NCBI RefSeq assembly: GCF_030409905.1
Contig: NZ_JAUFQT010000002.1
Span: 1 to 64,000, forward strand
DNA from: Echinicola jeungdonensis
GTDB lineage: Bacteria > Bacteroidota > Bacteroidia > Cytophagales > Cyclobacteriaceae
Length of the DNA stretch: 64,000 bases
Reading direction: 5' to 3'
The notes beneath the pieces are model-generated. The model was not told the DNA's origin and made no database searches. It saw only the letters and a program-made list of their open reading frames with translations. How positions within the stretch are numbered: the stretch's first letter is position 1; every line of letters begins with the position of its first letter. Below, one piece after another: positions 47,287 to 57,711 of the stretch. Both the position numbers and the translations under genes were made by a program.

Positions 47287-48315
47287 ATGAAGCGTAGACC
47301 CAGTACAATAACCGATATTGCTAAAGCCCTCAATGTTTCTGCCTCAACGGTTTCCAGGGCTTTGCATGATAGCCCTTCTATTAGTCAGGAAACAAAGGAT
47401 GCTGTAATAGCTTTGGCAAAGCAGCTAAATTATCAGCCCAATATGCTGGCCGTTAGTTTACTGAATAAAAAAACAAAGACCATTGGTGTCATTGTGCCTG
47501 AAATTACAAGCTATTTTTTTGCCACCGTTATCAGCGGGGTTCAGGATATGGTGGAAGAGGCTAATTACAAATTGATTATTTGCCAATCCAATGAATCCTT
47601 TGAGGAAGAAAAAAAGTTGATCGAAACCTTGTCTTTGGGTAGGGTCGATGGCTTTTTGATTTCCCCATCCTCGAAAACAACCAACTTTGAACATTTGGAA
47701 AAACTCAGGGCTTCAGGAAACCCGGTAGTGGTTTTTGATAGGGATTGTCCCAATTTTGAAGCGGATAAAGTGTTGGTGGATGATTATGATGGGGCTTTTC
47801 AAGCTGTGGATTATTTGGTGAAAACGGGGTGCCAACGGATAGCTCATATAACAGGTCCAAAAAATTTGACCACTTGTCAGCACCGAAAAGCAGGGTATTT
47901 GGATGCCTTAAAAAAGAATGGGAGAACCGTCAATCCTGATTATATTACCGAAGTGGAAGGTTTTACTTCTGAAGACGGCGAAGAGGCGGCAAAAAAATTG
48001 TTGGATTTGGATACCCCTCCTGATGCTATTTTTGCAATTAATGATGCTGTTGCTATTGGGGCGATGGCCGTTATCAGGGAAAAGGGAATTCACATTCCTG
48101 AGGAAATTTCACTGGTTGGATTCGATGATGAACCGTATAGCAAGTATTTTAAACCTTCACTTACCTCAGTTTGGCAGCCGGTATATGATTTGGGCATGTT
48201 GTCCTCAAGAATTTTGATGAATCATATTCTGAATGATTTGGAGGATTATAATTACAGGTATGAATTGCTTAAACCGGAACTGATTATTCGGAATTCTTCA
48301 AGGCCATTGCCTTAA
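47287..48315 (+). CDS. LacI-family transcriptional regulator, probable inositol-cluster repressor
   Basis: A 342-residue LacI/GalR regulator. The N-terminal HTH reads TITDIAKALNVSASTVSRAL with the hinge helix ending LNYQPNMLA. The periplasmic-binding-like sensor includes KTIGVIVPEITSYFFATVIS, GFLISPSSKTTNFEHLEKL and AINDAVAIGAMAVIRE. The start at 47287 (MKRRPSTITD) is chosen because it puts the HTH at the usual position; the longer frame from 47227 adds nothing recognisable. It directly precedes the inositol operon, and a palindrome of LacI type lies at 48599-48618 before iolJ, so it is probably an IolR-like repressor. The inducer is not known. Confidence 0.9.
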   Translation: MKRRPSTITDIAKALNVSASTVSRALHDSPSISQETKDAVIALAKQLNYQPNMLAVSLLNKKTKTIGVIVPEITSYFFATVISGVQDMVEEANYKLIICQSNESFEEEKKLIETLSLGRVDGFLISPSSKTTNFEHLEKLRASGNPVVVFDRDCPNFEADKVLVDDYDGAFQAVDYLVKTGCQRIAHITGPKNLTTCQHRKAGYLDALKKNGRTVNPDYITEVEGFTSEDGEEAAKKLLDLDTPPDAIFAINDAVAIGAMAVIREKGIHIPEEISLVGFDDEPYSKYFKPSLTSVWQPVYDLGMLSSRILMNHILNDLEDYNYRYELLKPELIIRNSSRPLP

Positions 48316-48690
48316 AATGGAATTTTTGAAAGAATTATCTGTAAATTAAATAATCCAGAGATGGTCCTCTAATAGCACGAATTAGCACAGCCTTCCCCGT
48401 CAACATGTGGGATTTTTTTGATTACGTTTATCTAAATAACTTCCTCTATTTTTTCTTACTAGAAAGGGAATAATCAGATTAAAATTGTAGAATTCCGGAA
48501 ACCAAAATATGAATTCATAAAATCCAGCCTAATTTTTTAATATGGCAGTGTATTGAATGTATGTTTTGATAAATTATTAAAAAAGAAATAATATTCTGTT
48601 TATGCAAACCTTTGCGTAAGGTTATCGCTTGGTTTTCTTTTTTTTAAATTGAAATAATTGGAGTATTGGGAAAACGAAAACCCAATAACC
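48316..48690. other. Intergenic regulatory region between the LacI gene and iolJ
   Basis: A 375-bp gap. It holds the operator-like palindrome at 48599-48618, 72 bases before the iolJ start, in an AT-rich stretch that should also contain the operon promoter. No terminator for the LacI gene is clear. Nothing else recognised. Confidence 0.4.
48599..48618. promoter_or_regulatory. LacI-type operator upstream of inositol operon
   Basis: TTATGCAAACCTTTGCGTAA is an inverted repeat: the left half TTATGCAAAC matches the reverse complement of the right half, TTACGCAAAG, at eight of ten positions. Its half-site and spacing match TATGCAAAGGTTTGCATA at 58830-58847 before the second susC. Binding by the LacI protein encoded at 47287 is inferred. 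Confidence 0.65.
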
Positions 48691-49641
48691 ATGAAAGTTA
48701 GCCCTAAGGATTTGTACAACCACTGTTATGGAAAATATGGCATTGCAGCCATCAATGTTTTTACCATGGAACAGGTTTTGGGCGTATTTAAAGCGGCTTC
48801 CATCAGCAAGTCTCCGGTCATCATTCAAACCACCCCAGTGGCAAGGGATTATGCAAACCCTGTCATGCTGCTGAACATGATAGCAACTGGAGCCCAAATT
48901 TTCCCGGAGGTAGTTTATGCCCTTCATTTAGACCATGGCAACGAATTTCATATTGATGCAGCCTTGGAGGAAGGCCACTACACTTCCCTTATGATTGATG
49001 CCTCCAATGATTCTTTTGAAAAAAATATTTCCAGAACCTTATCGGTAGTCCAGTCCGCCCACAGCAAAGGGTTGGTCGTGGAGGCTGAATTAGGAGTGCT
49101 CAGTGGTGTGGAGGATGATATGGAGGTAGATGAGGCAAATTCCCGTTATACCCAACCAGATGAAGTTGAAGAATTTGTGTCACGCACGGGTTGCGATAGC
49201 TTGGCCATTGCTGTAGGAACCAGCCATGGGGCTTATAAATTTTCAGGGGGCCAGGGAATCCAATTTGGGATTTTAAAGGAAATCAACAAAAGACTCCCAG
49301 GGTATCCATTGGTTTTGCATGGCGGATCAGCAGTGGACCCGAAAGAGACTCAAGAGATCAATGAATTGGGTGGACAATTAAAATCCGGATCCCGGGGGGT
49401 ATCAGAGGAAGAATTAAAAGCTGCTATTGGATTGGGTGTGTGCAAGGTGAATATCGCCACTGACCTAAGGGTACTTTGGACCCGGGTTCACAGGGAATTT
49501 TTCAATAACCATCCCGACCAGTTTGACCCCATAGTTCCGGGGAAAAAATATCAGGAAGAATTGGTGGAGTTTTGCTTGAAGAAGTTTGAGTTGTTGGGCT
49601 CAACTGGAAAGGCAGTGGCTTTTGACACCCAATCCGTCTAA
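48691..49641 (+). CDS. iolJ: Class II aldolase, IolJ-type (6-phospho-5-dehydro-2-deoxygluconate aldolase)
   Basis: A 316-residue class II (zinc) aldolase of the fructose-bisphosphate/tagatose-bisphosphate family. The start at 48691 (MKVSPKDLYNHCYGKYGIAA) is preferred to an upstream TTG. Zinc ligands are in VYALHLDHGNEFH, AVGTSHGAYKF and YPLVLHGGSAVDP; the phosphate loop GVCKVNIATDLR follows. The family alone would allow fructose-bisphosphate aldolase. Its place before iolB, iolC and iolD points to the last cleavage of inositol catabolism, giving dihydroxyacetone phosphate and malonate semialdehyde. The insert LGGQLKSGSRGVSEEELKA differs from housekeeping aldolases. Confidence 0.85.
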   Translation: MKVSPKDLYNHCYGKYGIAAINVFTMEQVLGVFKAASISKSPVIIQTTPVARDYANPVMLLNMIATGAQIFPEVVYALHLDHGNEFHIDAALEEGHYTSLMIDASNDSFEKNISRTLSVVQSAHSKGLVVEAELGVLSGVEDDMEVDEANSRYTQPDEVEEFVSRTGCDSLAIAVGTSHGAYKFSGGQGIQFGILKEINKRLPGYPLVLHGGSAVDPKETQEINELGGQLKSGSRGVSEEELKAAIGLGVCKVNIATDLRVLWTRVHREFFNNHPDQFDPIVPGKKYQEELVEFCLKKFELLGSTGKAVAFDTQSV

Positions 49642-49680
49642 ATCGCAGTGGAATTTAATTTGAATAAACCAAAATAACTT

Positions 49681-50568
49681 ATGATAAAAGATAAGAAATA
49701 TGACTTGTTAGCAAAGCCCAATGAAGTGGAGGAGGGCATCTACCAACAAGTTTTGAAAGAAGATGGAGGCTGGCAATACTTGAATTTCGAGGCCAGATTA
49801 ATAAAAAAAGGAAACACTTGGAGCGGCAATACAGGAGAGAATGAATATGGTTTTATCCTGCTTTCCGGGAATTACACCATGGAAACTGATAAAGGGACAT
49901 GGACCGTGTCCAATGGCCGGAAAGACGTTTTTTCAGGAATAGCTCATAGTCTTTACTTACCCAGAAGAACCAATTTTACCCTTCACGCCAACAGTGAAGT
50001 GTTGGATATTGCATATGGTTGGTGTGAAACGGACCAGGATTTTGAACCGGTATTGAAAAATCCAGAGCAGGTAGAGGTAGAAATCCGGGGAGGTGATAAT
50101 GCAACTCGGCAAATCAATGATTTGCTGGGCCCTGGATTTCCCTGCCATAGGCTGGTAGCAGTGGAAGTTTATACTCCCTCAGGCAACTGGAGCTCTTTTC
50201 CAGCCCATAAGCATGATGAGCGGATCGTGGATGAGAAAGGGAATTTGTTGGAGGCCTGCTTGGAAGAAACCTATTTCTACAAAATAGATAAGGCCCAGGG
50301 ATATGCTATCCAACAAGTTTATACGGATGACAGGTCTTTGGATGAAATAGCAGTGGCCAGGAACAATGATGTGGTGCTGATCCCAAAAGGCTACCATCCG
50401 GTTGTTGCTGGGCATGGATATAATGTCTATTACCTCAATTTCCTTACAGGAAGTGATCAATCCCTTGCCAATTCACCCGATCCCAAGCATGAATGGATTT
50501 TTGGTTCCTGGAAAGGCAGAGATGAAAGAATTCCAATGGTCACCGCTAAAATGAATAACAATGGCTAA
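49681..50568 (+). CDS. iolB: 5-deoxy-glucuronate isomerase
   Basis: A 295-residue IolB protein that isomerises 5-deoxy-D-glucuronate to 5-dehydro-2-deoxy-D-gluconate. The bicupin features are clear: ENEYGFILLSGNYTMETDKG and VFSGIAHSLYLPRRTNFTLH in the first half, SSFPAHKHDERI with the metal histidines, and LIPKGYHPVVAGHGYNVYY in the second. It follows iolJ by 39 bp. Its end overlaps the iolC start by eight bases (ATGGCTAA), so it is translationally coupled to iolC. Confidence 0.95.
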   Translation: MIKDKKYDLLAKPNEVEEGIYQQVLKEDGGWQYLNFEARLIKKGNTWSGNTGENEYGFILLSGNYTMETDKGTWTVSNGRKDVFSGIAHSLYLPRRTNFTLHANSEVLDIAYGWCETDQDFEPVLKNPEQVEVEIRGGDNATRQINDLLGPGFPCHRLVAVEVYTPSGNWSSFPAHKHDERIVDEKGNLLEACLEETYFYKIDKAQGYAIQQVYTDDRSLDEIAVARNNDVVLIPKGYHPVVAGHGYNVYYLNFLTGSDQSLANSPDPKHEWIFGSWKGRDERIPMVTAKMNNNG

Positions 50569-51607
50569 TAAAAACGAAAAACCAGATGTAATCACCATCG
50601 GCAGGTCCTCCATAGACCTTTATTCTCAAAATATTGGAGCCGATTTTATTGATATCAAAGGCTTTGATGCTTTTGTAGGTGGCTCACCATTAAATATCGC
50701 CACAGGATGTGCAAGGTTAGGGATAAATACCGCTTTACTGACCGGAGTAGGGGAGGATAAGGTGGGAGATTTTATCCTGAACTTTCTGGATAAGGAAGGG
50801 GTAGGCACCCAGTTTATTCCAAAGATCCCAGGTGCTCGATCCAGTGCCGTAATATTGGGCATCCAGCCCCCTGACAGGTTCCCTTTGGTTTATTACCGGG
50901 ATAACTGCGCGGACAGTCAAATTACCATTGACCATGTGATCAATGCCAATGTGGGTGAAACAAAATTGGTTGAGATTTCCGCCACAGCAATGAATGTGGA
51001 ACCCAGCCGAAGTTCCGTGTTCTTTGCAGTGGAAGAAGCCTATAAGGCCAATGTGCCTGTACTTTTGGACATTGATTTTAGGGCGGACCAATGGTCTGAT
51101 ATCCGCTCATTTGGCCTTATGGTGAGAAATATTTTGCCTAAAGTAAAAATTGCTTTGGGTACCGAAGAAGAGATTTTGGCAGCTATGCTTCAGGATGCGG
51201 GGCAGGTGAAAATAGAACATCAACAAATCTCAGCTCCCAAAATCACCGGGAATATTGATGAAGCCATTGAAAGAATAATGGACCTCGGTGTGGAGATTCT
51301 GGTGGTGAAAAGTGGAGGCAGAGGAGTTACCGTTTACGATAATCAAGGCCAGGTGATTGAGGTGCCTGGTTTTCCAGTGGAACCCTTGAATGTTTTGGGA
51401 GCGGGAGATGCTTTTGCTTCAGGGTTTATCTATGGTTATCTGCAAGGCTGGGACCTTTATAAATCCTGCAGGATGGGCAATGCCAGTGGAGCACAGGTGG
51501 TTCTTCAACCTGGTTGCGCCAACTTTATGCCCACTTTGGAGGAATCCCTGGACTTTATTGAAGCACATGGTGGCTTTTACCCCGTATCATTCTCCGAAAA
51601 AATCTAA
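50561..51607 (+). CDS. iolC: 5-dehydro-2-deoxygluconokinase
   Basis: A 348-residue PfkB-family kinase that phosphorylates 5-dehydro-2-deoxy-D-gluconate at C6. The N-terminal glycine-rich site reads FDAFVGGSPLNIATGCARLG. The C-terminal PfkB signature is LNVLGAGDAFASGFIYG, with the catalytic Asp in GAGDAF. KIALGTEEEILAAML and VVKSGGRGVTVYDN are typical of the family. The ATG overlaps the end of iolB, and iolD starts five bases after its stop, so it sits in the middle of a tight operon. Confidence 0.95.
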   Translation: MANKNEKPDVITIGRSSIDLYSQNIGADFIDIKGFDAFVGGSPLNIATGCARLGINTALLTGVGEDKVGDFILNFLDKEGVGTQFIPKIPGARSSAVILGIQPPDRFPLVYYRDNCADSQITIDHVINANVGETKLVEISATAMNVEPSRSSVFFAVEEAYKANVPVLLDIDFRADQWSDIRSFGLMVRNILPKVKIALGTEEEILAAMLQDAGQVKIEHQQISAPKITGNIDEAIERIMDLGVEILVVKSGGRGVTVYDNQGQVIEVPGFPVEPLNVLGAGDAFASGFIYGYLQGWDLYKSCRMGNASGAQVVLQPGCANFMPTLEESLDFIEAHGGFYPVSFSEKI

Positions 51608-51612
51608 GCCCT

Positions 51613-53475
51613 ATGAAAACTGTAAAATTAACTGTAGCCCAAGCTATTATCCGTTACCTGGACCAACAGTATGTTGAAAGGGATGGAGTAGAGCATAAGT
51701 TTTTTCTTGGATGCTTTGGCATCTTTGGTCATGGCAATGTTGCTGGGATTGGCCAGGCATTGCATCAATATCCACAGTTCACCTATTATCAATCCAGAAA
51801 TGAACAGGCCATGGTGCATGCGGCAGCAGCCTTTGCCAAAATGAAAAACCGCCTTTCCACCATGGTGTGCACCTCATCCATTGGGCCTGGAGCTACTAAT
51901 ATGATCACCGCCGCAGCTGGGGCTACCATAAACAGGTTACCCGTTTTGCTTTTGCCGGGAGATATTTTTGCCAGCCGCAGGGTGGATCCTGTACTTCAGC
52001 AATTAGAAAATTCAATGAGTCAGGATGTGTCCGTTAATGATTGCTTTAAACCCGTTTCAAAATTTTGGGACCGCATAAACCGTCCCGAGCAATTGATAAC
52101 TGCTTTGCCGGCAGCCATGCGGGTGCTTACCTCTCCAGCGGATACCGGTGCGGTTACCCTGTCTTTACCACAGGATGTACAGGTAGAGGCTTATGACTTT
52201 CCTGTATCGCTTTTCAAAAAGAAAGTTTGGTATATTCCAAGGTCAACTCCGGATGAAGCTTTGATTTTGAAGGCTACTGAATTAATCAGAAAGTCAAAAA
52301 AGCCTTTGATCATTGCTGGTGGAGGAGTGAATTACAGTGAAGCCAATGAAGCTTTGAAGAACCTGATGGACCAGACAGGAATACCTGTGGCCGAAACATT
52401 TGCTGGTAAAGGGGCTGTGCCCTACAATCACCCCGGAAATCTGGGAGCAGCTGGGGCTACAGGGACGGAAGGAGCCAATGCCATTAGCCAAAAAGCAGAT
52501 CTGATCATTGGAATAGGCACCCGGTACAGTGACTTTACAACTGCTTCTAAGACAGCTTTTTCCGAAAAAGCTAAATTTATCAATATCAATATTGCTGAAT
52601 TTGATGCTTTTAAAAATGGGGCTTTACCACTTACCGGAGATGCAAAAACTACCTTGGAAAAGCTAAGTGAAAAACTTGCAGGATACCAGGTGGATTTAAA
52701 ATATAGGGAAAAAGTAAAAGCATTTAATGAATCTTGGGACCAGCAGGTCAAATTGGCTTACGAGCCTGAAAATGGCAGCCTTCCAAGCCAATCGGAAGTC
52801 ATTGGGGCTATCAATGATTTTTCCCAGCCCGAAGATGTAGTACTCTGTGCAGCTGGTAGTCTTCCTGGAGACCTCCACAAACTTTGGAGAACCAGAGATC
52901 CAAAGGGATTTCACCTAGAGTATGGGTATTCCTGTATGGGCTATGAAATCGCCGGAGGCCTGGGGGCCAAAATGGCTTGTCCTGAAAGGGAAATTTATGT
53001 GATGGTTGGGGATGGGAGTTACCTGATGATGTCCTCAGAAATCATTACATCCATTCAGGAGGGCTATAAACTGACCATCATTTTAATCAATAATAATGGT
53101 TATGCCAGCATAGGTGGCTTGTCGAAGTCCTTGGGATCTAAAGGTTTTGGGACGGTTTACAAGTACCGAAATCAAGAAACAGGACAATTGGATGGAGAGT
53201 ATTTGCCGGTTGATTTGGCTGCCAATGCCCAAAGTTTGGGAGCTGAGGTAATCAAAACCAAAAACATTTCCTCCCTGACTCAGGCTTTACAAAAGGCCAA
53301 AACCATTGACAAAACAACGGTGATTTATATTGAAACCGTCCCGGAAAGGAAAATGGCTGGGTATGGCCATTCCTGGTGGGAAGTGCCTATAGCTGAAGTT
53401 TCTTCTCAGCCTTCAGTAATTAAAGCCAGGGAGAAATCCCGTTTGAACAAGTCAAAACAGCATTACCACTTATAG
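51613..53475 (+). CDS. iolD: 3D-(3,5/4)-trihydroxycyclohexane-1,2-dione hydrolase
   Basis: A 620-residue thiamine-diphosphate enzyme of the acetolactate-synthase superfamily; IolD hydrolyses the ring of the trione to 5-deoxy-glucuronate. The N-terminal pyrimidine-binding domain includes YQSRNEQAMVHAAAAFAKM with the catalytic Glu. The C-terminal ThDP/Mg motif is VMVGDGSYLMMSSEI with NNNGYASIGG. Motifs SSIGPGATNMITAAAGAT and PERKMAGYGHSWWEVP are characteristic of IolD. It follows iolC by five bp. A 230-bp gap follows, so the transporter behind it may have its own promoter. Confidence 0.95.
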   Translation: MKTVKLTVAQAIIRYLDQQYVERDGVEHKFFLGCFGIFGHGNVAGIGQALHQYPQFTYYQSRNEQAMVHAAAAFAKMKNRLSTMVCTSSIGPGATNMITAAAGATINRLPVLLLPGDIFASRRVDPVLQQLENSMSQDVSVNDCFKPVSKFWDRINRPEQLITALPAAMRVLTSPADTGAVTLSLPQDVQVEAYDFPVSLFKKKVWYIPRSTPDEALILKATELIRKSKKPLIIAGGGVNYSEANEALKNLMDQTGIPVAETFAGKGAVPYNHPGNLGAAGATGTEGANAISQKADLIIGIGTRYSDFTTASKTAFSEKAKFININIAEFDAFKNGALPLTGDAKTTLEKLSEKLAGYQVDLKYREKVKAFNESWDQQVKLAYEPENGSLPSQSEVIGAINDFSQPEDVVLCAAGSLPGDLHKLWRTRDPKGFHLEYGYSCMGYEIAGGLGAKMACPEREIYVMVGDGSYLMMSSEIITSIQEGYKLTIILINNNGYASIGGLSKSLGSKGFGTVYKYRNQETGQLDGEYLPVDLAANAQSLGAEVIKTKNISSLTQALQKAKTIDKTTVIYIETVPERKMAGYGHSWWEVPIAEVSSQPSVIKAREKSRLNKSKQHYHL

Positions 53476-53539
53476 AGGAAATAATTTGAAAAAAATGTAT
53501 TTGAAATCCTGATCGGGATAACTGATGGAATATTCTCAC

Positions 53540-53660
53540 CTCAATTCGAATCAAATAAACTTAATAATTACAGTGGGGGAAGTGGCGGGGGGAATCTTTT
53601 ATTCGAGATTGCCACTCCGCCTTTGACGGATCGCAATGACGGTTGAGGCCATATTCAGTC
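53540..53660. repeat. Possible interspersed palindromic intergenic element
   Basis: The 230-bp gap between iolD and the symporter contains a GC-rich segment with CGAGATTGCCACTCCGCC and GACGGATCGCAATGACGG. It differs in style from the AT-rich surroundings and looks like the dispersed intergenic repeats of some Cytophagales. I saw no second copy in this window, so it is only a suspicion. Confidence 0.3.
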
Positions 53661-53705
53661 CAATTAAGTTGAACTCAGTTTAAATAACCTATACCCAAAT
53701 AACTA

Positions 53706-55286
53706 ATGGAAATTACTGTTTTGTCCTTTATAGGATTTACGCTGTTTGTGGCATACTATGCCTGGCGAAAAACCAGAAATGAAGACCTGGAAACCGAGGA
53801 TGGCTATTTTCTTGGAGGAAAGAGCCTGACAGGTGTTGTTATTGCCGGCTCGATGATCATGACCAATATCTCCACCGAACATTTGGTGGGCATGAATGGA
53901 TCTTCCTACAAAAATGGCTTTGTCATCGTGGCCTGGGAGGTTACTTCTGCATTGGCATTGATTATTGCAGCAGTGTATTTTGTGCCCAAGTACTTGAATA
54001 TGGGACTTACCACCATTCCCCAATACCTGGAAAAACGTTTCGATGCCGGAACAAGGTCCATGGTGGCTTTATTTCTTCTGGTTTCTTTTGCGGTGACCCT
54101 TTTGCCTATTGTTCTCTATACAGGTGCAATAAATTTGGAAAGTTTATTTAATGTTTCAGAGGTATTGGGTATAAGTCAGGATAAGGGGCTTTGGTACACC
54201 GTTTTGGCCGTGGGTGGAATCGGATCAATCTATGCCATTTTTGGGGGCTTGAAAGCCGTGGCCGTTTCAGATACCATCAATGGTTATGGACTCCTTATCG
54301 CCGGATTAATGGTTCCTTTAATTGCCCTTTTTATGATCGGGGAGGGTAATCCCTTGAATGGGATATCCAAGGTTTTCGAAAACAGCCCTGAAAAATTCAA
54401 TGTAGTTGGAGGAAAGGATTCTGTATTGCCTTTTAGCACCCTCTTTACGGGTTTGGTCATCAACCAACTTTATTTCTGGTGCATGAACCAAACCATTATC
54501 CAAAGGGCTTTGGGGGCAAAAAATCTTAAGGAAGCTCAAAAAGGGTTATTGTTTACAGGGGCTTTAAAACTTTTGGTGCCCTTTATCATTGTCCTACCCG
54601 GAGTGATAGGTTTTTATTATTTTGGGGACAGCCTATACGGCCAGCAGGATATGGTTTATCCTGAACTGGTAAAAAAAGTTTTACCCGTGGGGCTAACTGG
54701 AGTATTTGCAGCCATCATTATGGGAGCAGTATTGAGCACATTTAACAGTGTTTTAAACAGTGCTTCCACCATTTTCAGCATCGATATTTACAAACGGTTG
54801 ATTCAACCCAATGCCAGTGCCCATCATTTGGTGAGAGCAGGAAAACTTTCAGCTACAATTTTGGCCATTACTTCCATTATTGCGGCACCTATGGTGGCCC
54901 AAGCGCCAGAAGGATTGTTCCAGCTTTTACAACAGCTCAATGGAATTTTCTTTATCCCAATTGCATCCATTATGTTGGCCGGTTTTTTCACCAAGAAAGT
55001 AACGGCTTTGGGTGCAAAAGTGGCTTTGTTGACGGGATTGGCATTTTATATACTGACCACATTTTTCTTTCAAGTGGACATTCACTTTGTCCATGTCTGG
55101 GGAATTGAGTTTTTGCTCAATTTATTGGTGATGCTGGGCATTTCCCATTTCTGGTCAGGGGAAGCCAAATCCCCTATCTCATTTTCGTCAGGCATTCAAT
55201 TGGACAAATGGAAATATGCGGGAGCCCTCTCCTTAGTCCTTTTCATCATTACCGTGACTATATACATTCTATTAGGAAATATTTAA
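53706..55286 (+). CDS. Sodium:solute symporter (SSS family), probable inositol transporter
   Basis: A 526-residue inner-membrane protein with about 13-14 transmembrane helices. Features of the SSS family: [20 protein letters not shown] with [55 protein letters not shown], and [20 protein letters not shown] with the serines and threonines that bind sodium. The protein resembles the sugar/inositol branch (vSGLT-like). Its place inside the inositol cluster, between iolD and iolA, makes myo-inositol the likely substrate; direct evidence is lacking. Confidence 0.9.
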   Translation: MEITVLSFIGFTLFVAYYAWRKTRNEDLETEDGYFLGGKSLTGVVIAGSMIMTNISTEHLVGMNGSSYKNGFVIVAWEVTSALALIIAAVYFVPKYLNMGLTTIPQYLEKRFDAGTRSMVALFLLVSFAVTLLPIVLYTGAINLESLFNVSEVLGISQDKGLWYTVLAVGGIGSIYAIFGGLKAVAVSDTINGYGLLIAGLMVPLIALFMIGEGNPLNGISKVFENSPEKFNVVGGKDSVLPFSTLFTGLVINQLYFWCMNQTIIQRALGAKNLKEAQKGLLFTGALKLLVPFIIVLPGVIGFYYFGDSLYGQQDMVYPELVKKVLPVGLTGVFAAIIMGAVLSTFNSVLNSASTIFSIDIYKRLIQPNASAHHLVRAGKLSATILAITSIIAAPMVAQAPEGLFQLLQQLNGIFFIPIASIMLAGFFTKKVTALGAKVALLTGLAFYILTTFFFQVDIHFVHVWGIEFLLNLLVMLGISHFWSGEAKSPISFSSGIQLDKWKYAGALSLVLFIITVTIYILLGNI

Positions 55287-55308
55287 TCAAAAAAAAGAAG
55301 TATCTGAT

Positions 55309-56784
55309 ATGGAAAAATTAAGCAATTATATCAATGGAAGCTGGACTATAAGCCAGGAAAACAATCTGGTGGATGTGCTCAACCCGGCGACCCAGGAGGT
55401 TTTGGGCAAAGTGCCAATGGGCAAAGCTACCACTGCTGATGTTGAATTGGCAGTAAAGTCTTCCCAAAAAGCCTTTATCTCCTGGTCCCAGGTGCCGGTT
55501 ATCCAGCGTATTCAGCCCCTGTTTAAACTAAAACAGCTGCTGGAGGAAAATAAGGAGGAGCTGGCCAGAACCATTACCATGGAATGCGGCAAGACCTTGG
55601 GAGAGTCAAGAGGGGAATTGCAGCGGGCTATAGAAAATGTAGAAACTGCCTGCGCTACACCAATGCTGATGCAAAGTGAATTTTCTGAAAATATAGCAAA
55701 GGGAGTAGACGAATTTATGATCAGGCAGCCTTTAGGTGTTTGTGCCTGTATTGCTCCATTCAACTTTCCCGGGATGATTCCTTTTTGGTTTTTGCCCTAT
55801 GCAATTGCCTGTGGGAATACCTTTTTGCTAAAACCATCTGAAAAAGTGCCTTTGACAATGCAAAAGGTAATGGGGCTTATTGAGCAAATCGGCTTGCCGG
55901 AAGGGGTGATCAATATGGTCCACGGGGGAAAAGAAACCGTGGATGCATTGTTGGAGCATCCAGATGTCAAAGCCATCAGTTTTGTAGGATCCACTGAAGT
56001 TGCCCGGTATATCTATGCCAAAGGCGCTGCCAATGGAAAACGTGTCCAGGCACAGGGAGGTGCCAAAAACCCGGTAGTAGTTTTACCTGATGCAGATATT
56101 GATACCACCTCTAGAATCATAACGGACAGTGTTTTTGGCTGTGCTGGACAAAGGTGTTTGGCAGCATCAACTATCATCACCGTGGGCGACCAAAAAGGGG
56201 GAATTAAAGAAGCGCTTTACGAGGCTGCTGCAAAAAGGATTACCGGATACGGCCTGGATGAAAATGTTGAAATGGGGCCTGTCATTACCCAAGCAAGTAA
56301 AACCAGGGTCCAGCAACTGATTGAAAAAGGTGTCAGTGAAGGTGCTAATGTGCTTCTTGACGGAAGAAATAGTGCTGTTTCTGGTTTTGAGAAAGGTAAC
56401 TTCCTGAAGCCAACCATTTTGGAGAACCTGGACCTAGGGGGAGAGTTAATCAAAACCGAAATTTTCGGTCCAGTAATGAGTCTGGTGCAAATGAATACTA
56501 TTGATGATGCCCTCCAATTTATTAATGGAAATAATTATGGGAATATGGCCTGTCTTTTCACATCCAGTGGAGCACATGCCAGAAGGTTTAGAAATGAAGC
56601 CAATGCAGGAAACATCGGAATAAATATCGGTGTGGCCGCACCGATGGCACAGTTCCCGTTCAGTGGCTGGAAAGACAGCTTTTTTGGTGATCTGCACGGT
56701 CAGGGCCGTCATGCCATTGAATTTTTCACCCAGACCAAAGTTACCGTGGAGCGTTGGCTTCAGGATTGGACCAGAAAATTTTAA
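55309..56784 (+). CDS. iolA: (Methyl)malonate-semialdehyde dehydrogenase
   Basis: A 491-residue CoA-acylating aldehyde dehydrogenase (MmsA/IolA), which turns malonate semialdehyde into acetyl-CoA and CO2. The NAD-binding stretch [20 protein letters not shown], the Gly motif [14 protein letters not shown], and the catalytic Cys in [15 protein letters not shown] are present. It ends [15 protein letters not shown], as in MmsA. In this cluster it completes inositol breakdown. It begins 22 bp after the symporter gene, and the next gene starts three bp after its stop. Confidence 0.95.
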   Translation: MEKLSNYINGSWTISQENNLVDVLNPATQEVLGKVPMGKATTADVELAVKSSQKAFISWSQVPVIQRIQPLFKLKQLLEENKEELARTITMECGKTLGESRGELQRAIENVETACATPMLMQSEFSENIAKGVDEFMIRQPLGVCACIAPFNFPGMIPFWFLPYAIACGNTFLLKPSEKVPLTMQKVMGLIEQIGLPEGVINMVHGGKETVDALLEHPDVKAISFVGSTEVARYIYAKGAANGKRVQAQGGAKNPVVVLPDADIDTTSRIITDSVFGCAGQRCLAASTIITVGDQKGGIKEALYEAAAKRITGYGLDENVEMGPVITQASKTRVQQLIEKGVSEGANVLLDGRNSAVSGFEKGNFLKPTILENLDLGGELIKTEIFGPVMSLVQMNTIDDALQFINGNNYGNMACLFTSSGAHARRFRNEANAGNIGINIGVAAPMAQFPFSGWKDSFFGDLHGQGRHAIEFFTQTKVTVERWLQDWTRKF

Positions 56785-56787
56785 GCC

Positions 56788-57711
56788 ATGAAAAAAATAA
56801 AACTTGCCAATGCCCCCTGTTCCTGGGGGGCATTGGAATTCGAATTAGGAGGGAAGGCTCTGGCTTGCAAGCAGGTTTTGGCCGAAATGGCTGAGCTCGG
56901 ATATGTAGGTACTGAATTGGGGGATTGGGGCTTTATGCCTACCGATCCACAGGGGTTACGAAAGGTTTTGGATGCTTATGGACTTGATCTTCCCGGGGCT
57001 TTTGTTCCAGTGGCTTTGGCCAATAAAGACCAGCATCAAAATGGAGTGGAGAAAGCCCTGAGAATTGCCAAACTAATGGTAGAGGCGGGTTACCGGGATG
57101 CCTTTATAATTTTGGCGGATGAAAATGGATGTGTCGAGGAACGCACCCTAAATGCAGGAAGGATTACCCCTAATATGTCTCTAAAACCGGATGAATGGAA
57201 GGTCTTTGGTGATGGTGCTAACAAGGTTGCTAAGGCAGTGAAAGACCAATATGGACTGAAAACAGTATTTCACCATCACTGTGCCGGCTTTGTGGAAACC
57301 CCAGAAGAACTGGATGCCTTAATGGAAAATACAGATTCTGAATTGGTGGGAATCTGCCTGGATATGGGCCACTATGCCTTCGGTGGAGGGGATCCACTAA
57401 TGGTGTTGGAGAAGTACCCTGATAGGATTTGGCATATTCACTTTAAGGATTTCGACCCCAAGATTGGCCAAAAAAGCAGGGATATGGGTTGGGATTATTT
57501 CCAATCTGTGCAGCATGGGGTTTTTTGCAAATTGGGAGAAGGGGCTGTCAACTTTGATGCCATCATTCAAAAATTGGAAGCAATGGATTATTCAGGTTGG
57601 ATTGTGGTGGAACAGGATGTCTTACCAGGAATGGGAAGCCCATTTATGTGTGCAAAGCATAACCTGGAGTTTATCCAAAAGAATATGATCAAAAATGAAG
57701 TGAAGCCATGA
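56788..57711 (+). CDS. iolE: Myo-inosose-2 dehydratase-like sugar isomerase/epimerase family protein
   Basis: A 307-residue TIM-barrel protein of the xylose-isomerase-like (AP endonuclease 2) family. The start KIKLANAPCSWGALEFE and LGDWGFMPTDPQGLRKVL are typical of Bacteroidota IolE. Metal ligands appear in FHHHCAGFVETPEEL, GICLDMGHYAFGGGDP, HIHFKDFDPKIG and VVEQDVLPGM. It should remove water from 2-keto-myo-inositol to give the dione used by IolD. It lies three bp after iolA and its stop overlaps the iolG start (ATGA), so it is tightly coupled. Other isomerase functions are possible, but the context favours IolE. Confidence 0.88.
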   Translation: MKKIKLANAPCSWGALEFELGGKALACKQVLAEMAELGYVGTELGDWGFMPTDPQGLRKVLDAYGLDLPGAFVPVALANKDQHQNGVEKALRIAKLMVEAGYRDAFIILADENGCVEERTLNAGRITPNMSLKPDEWKVFGDGANKVAKAVKDQYGLKTVFHHHCAGFVETPEELDALMENTDSELVGICLDMGHYAFGGGDPLMVLEKYPDRIWHIHFKDFDPKIGQKSRDMGWDYFQSVQHGVFCKLGEGAVNFDAIIQKLEAMDYSGWIVVEQDVLPGMGSPFMCAKHNLEFIQKNMIKNEVKP

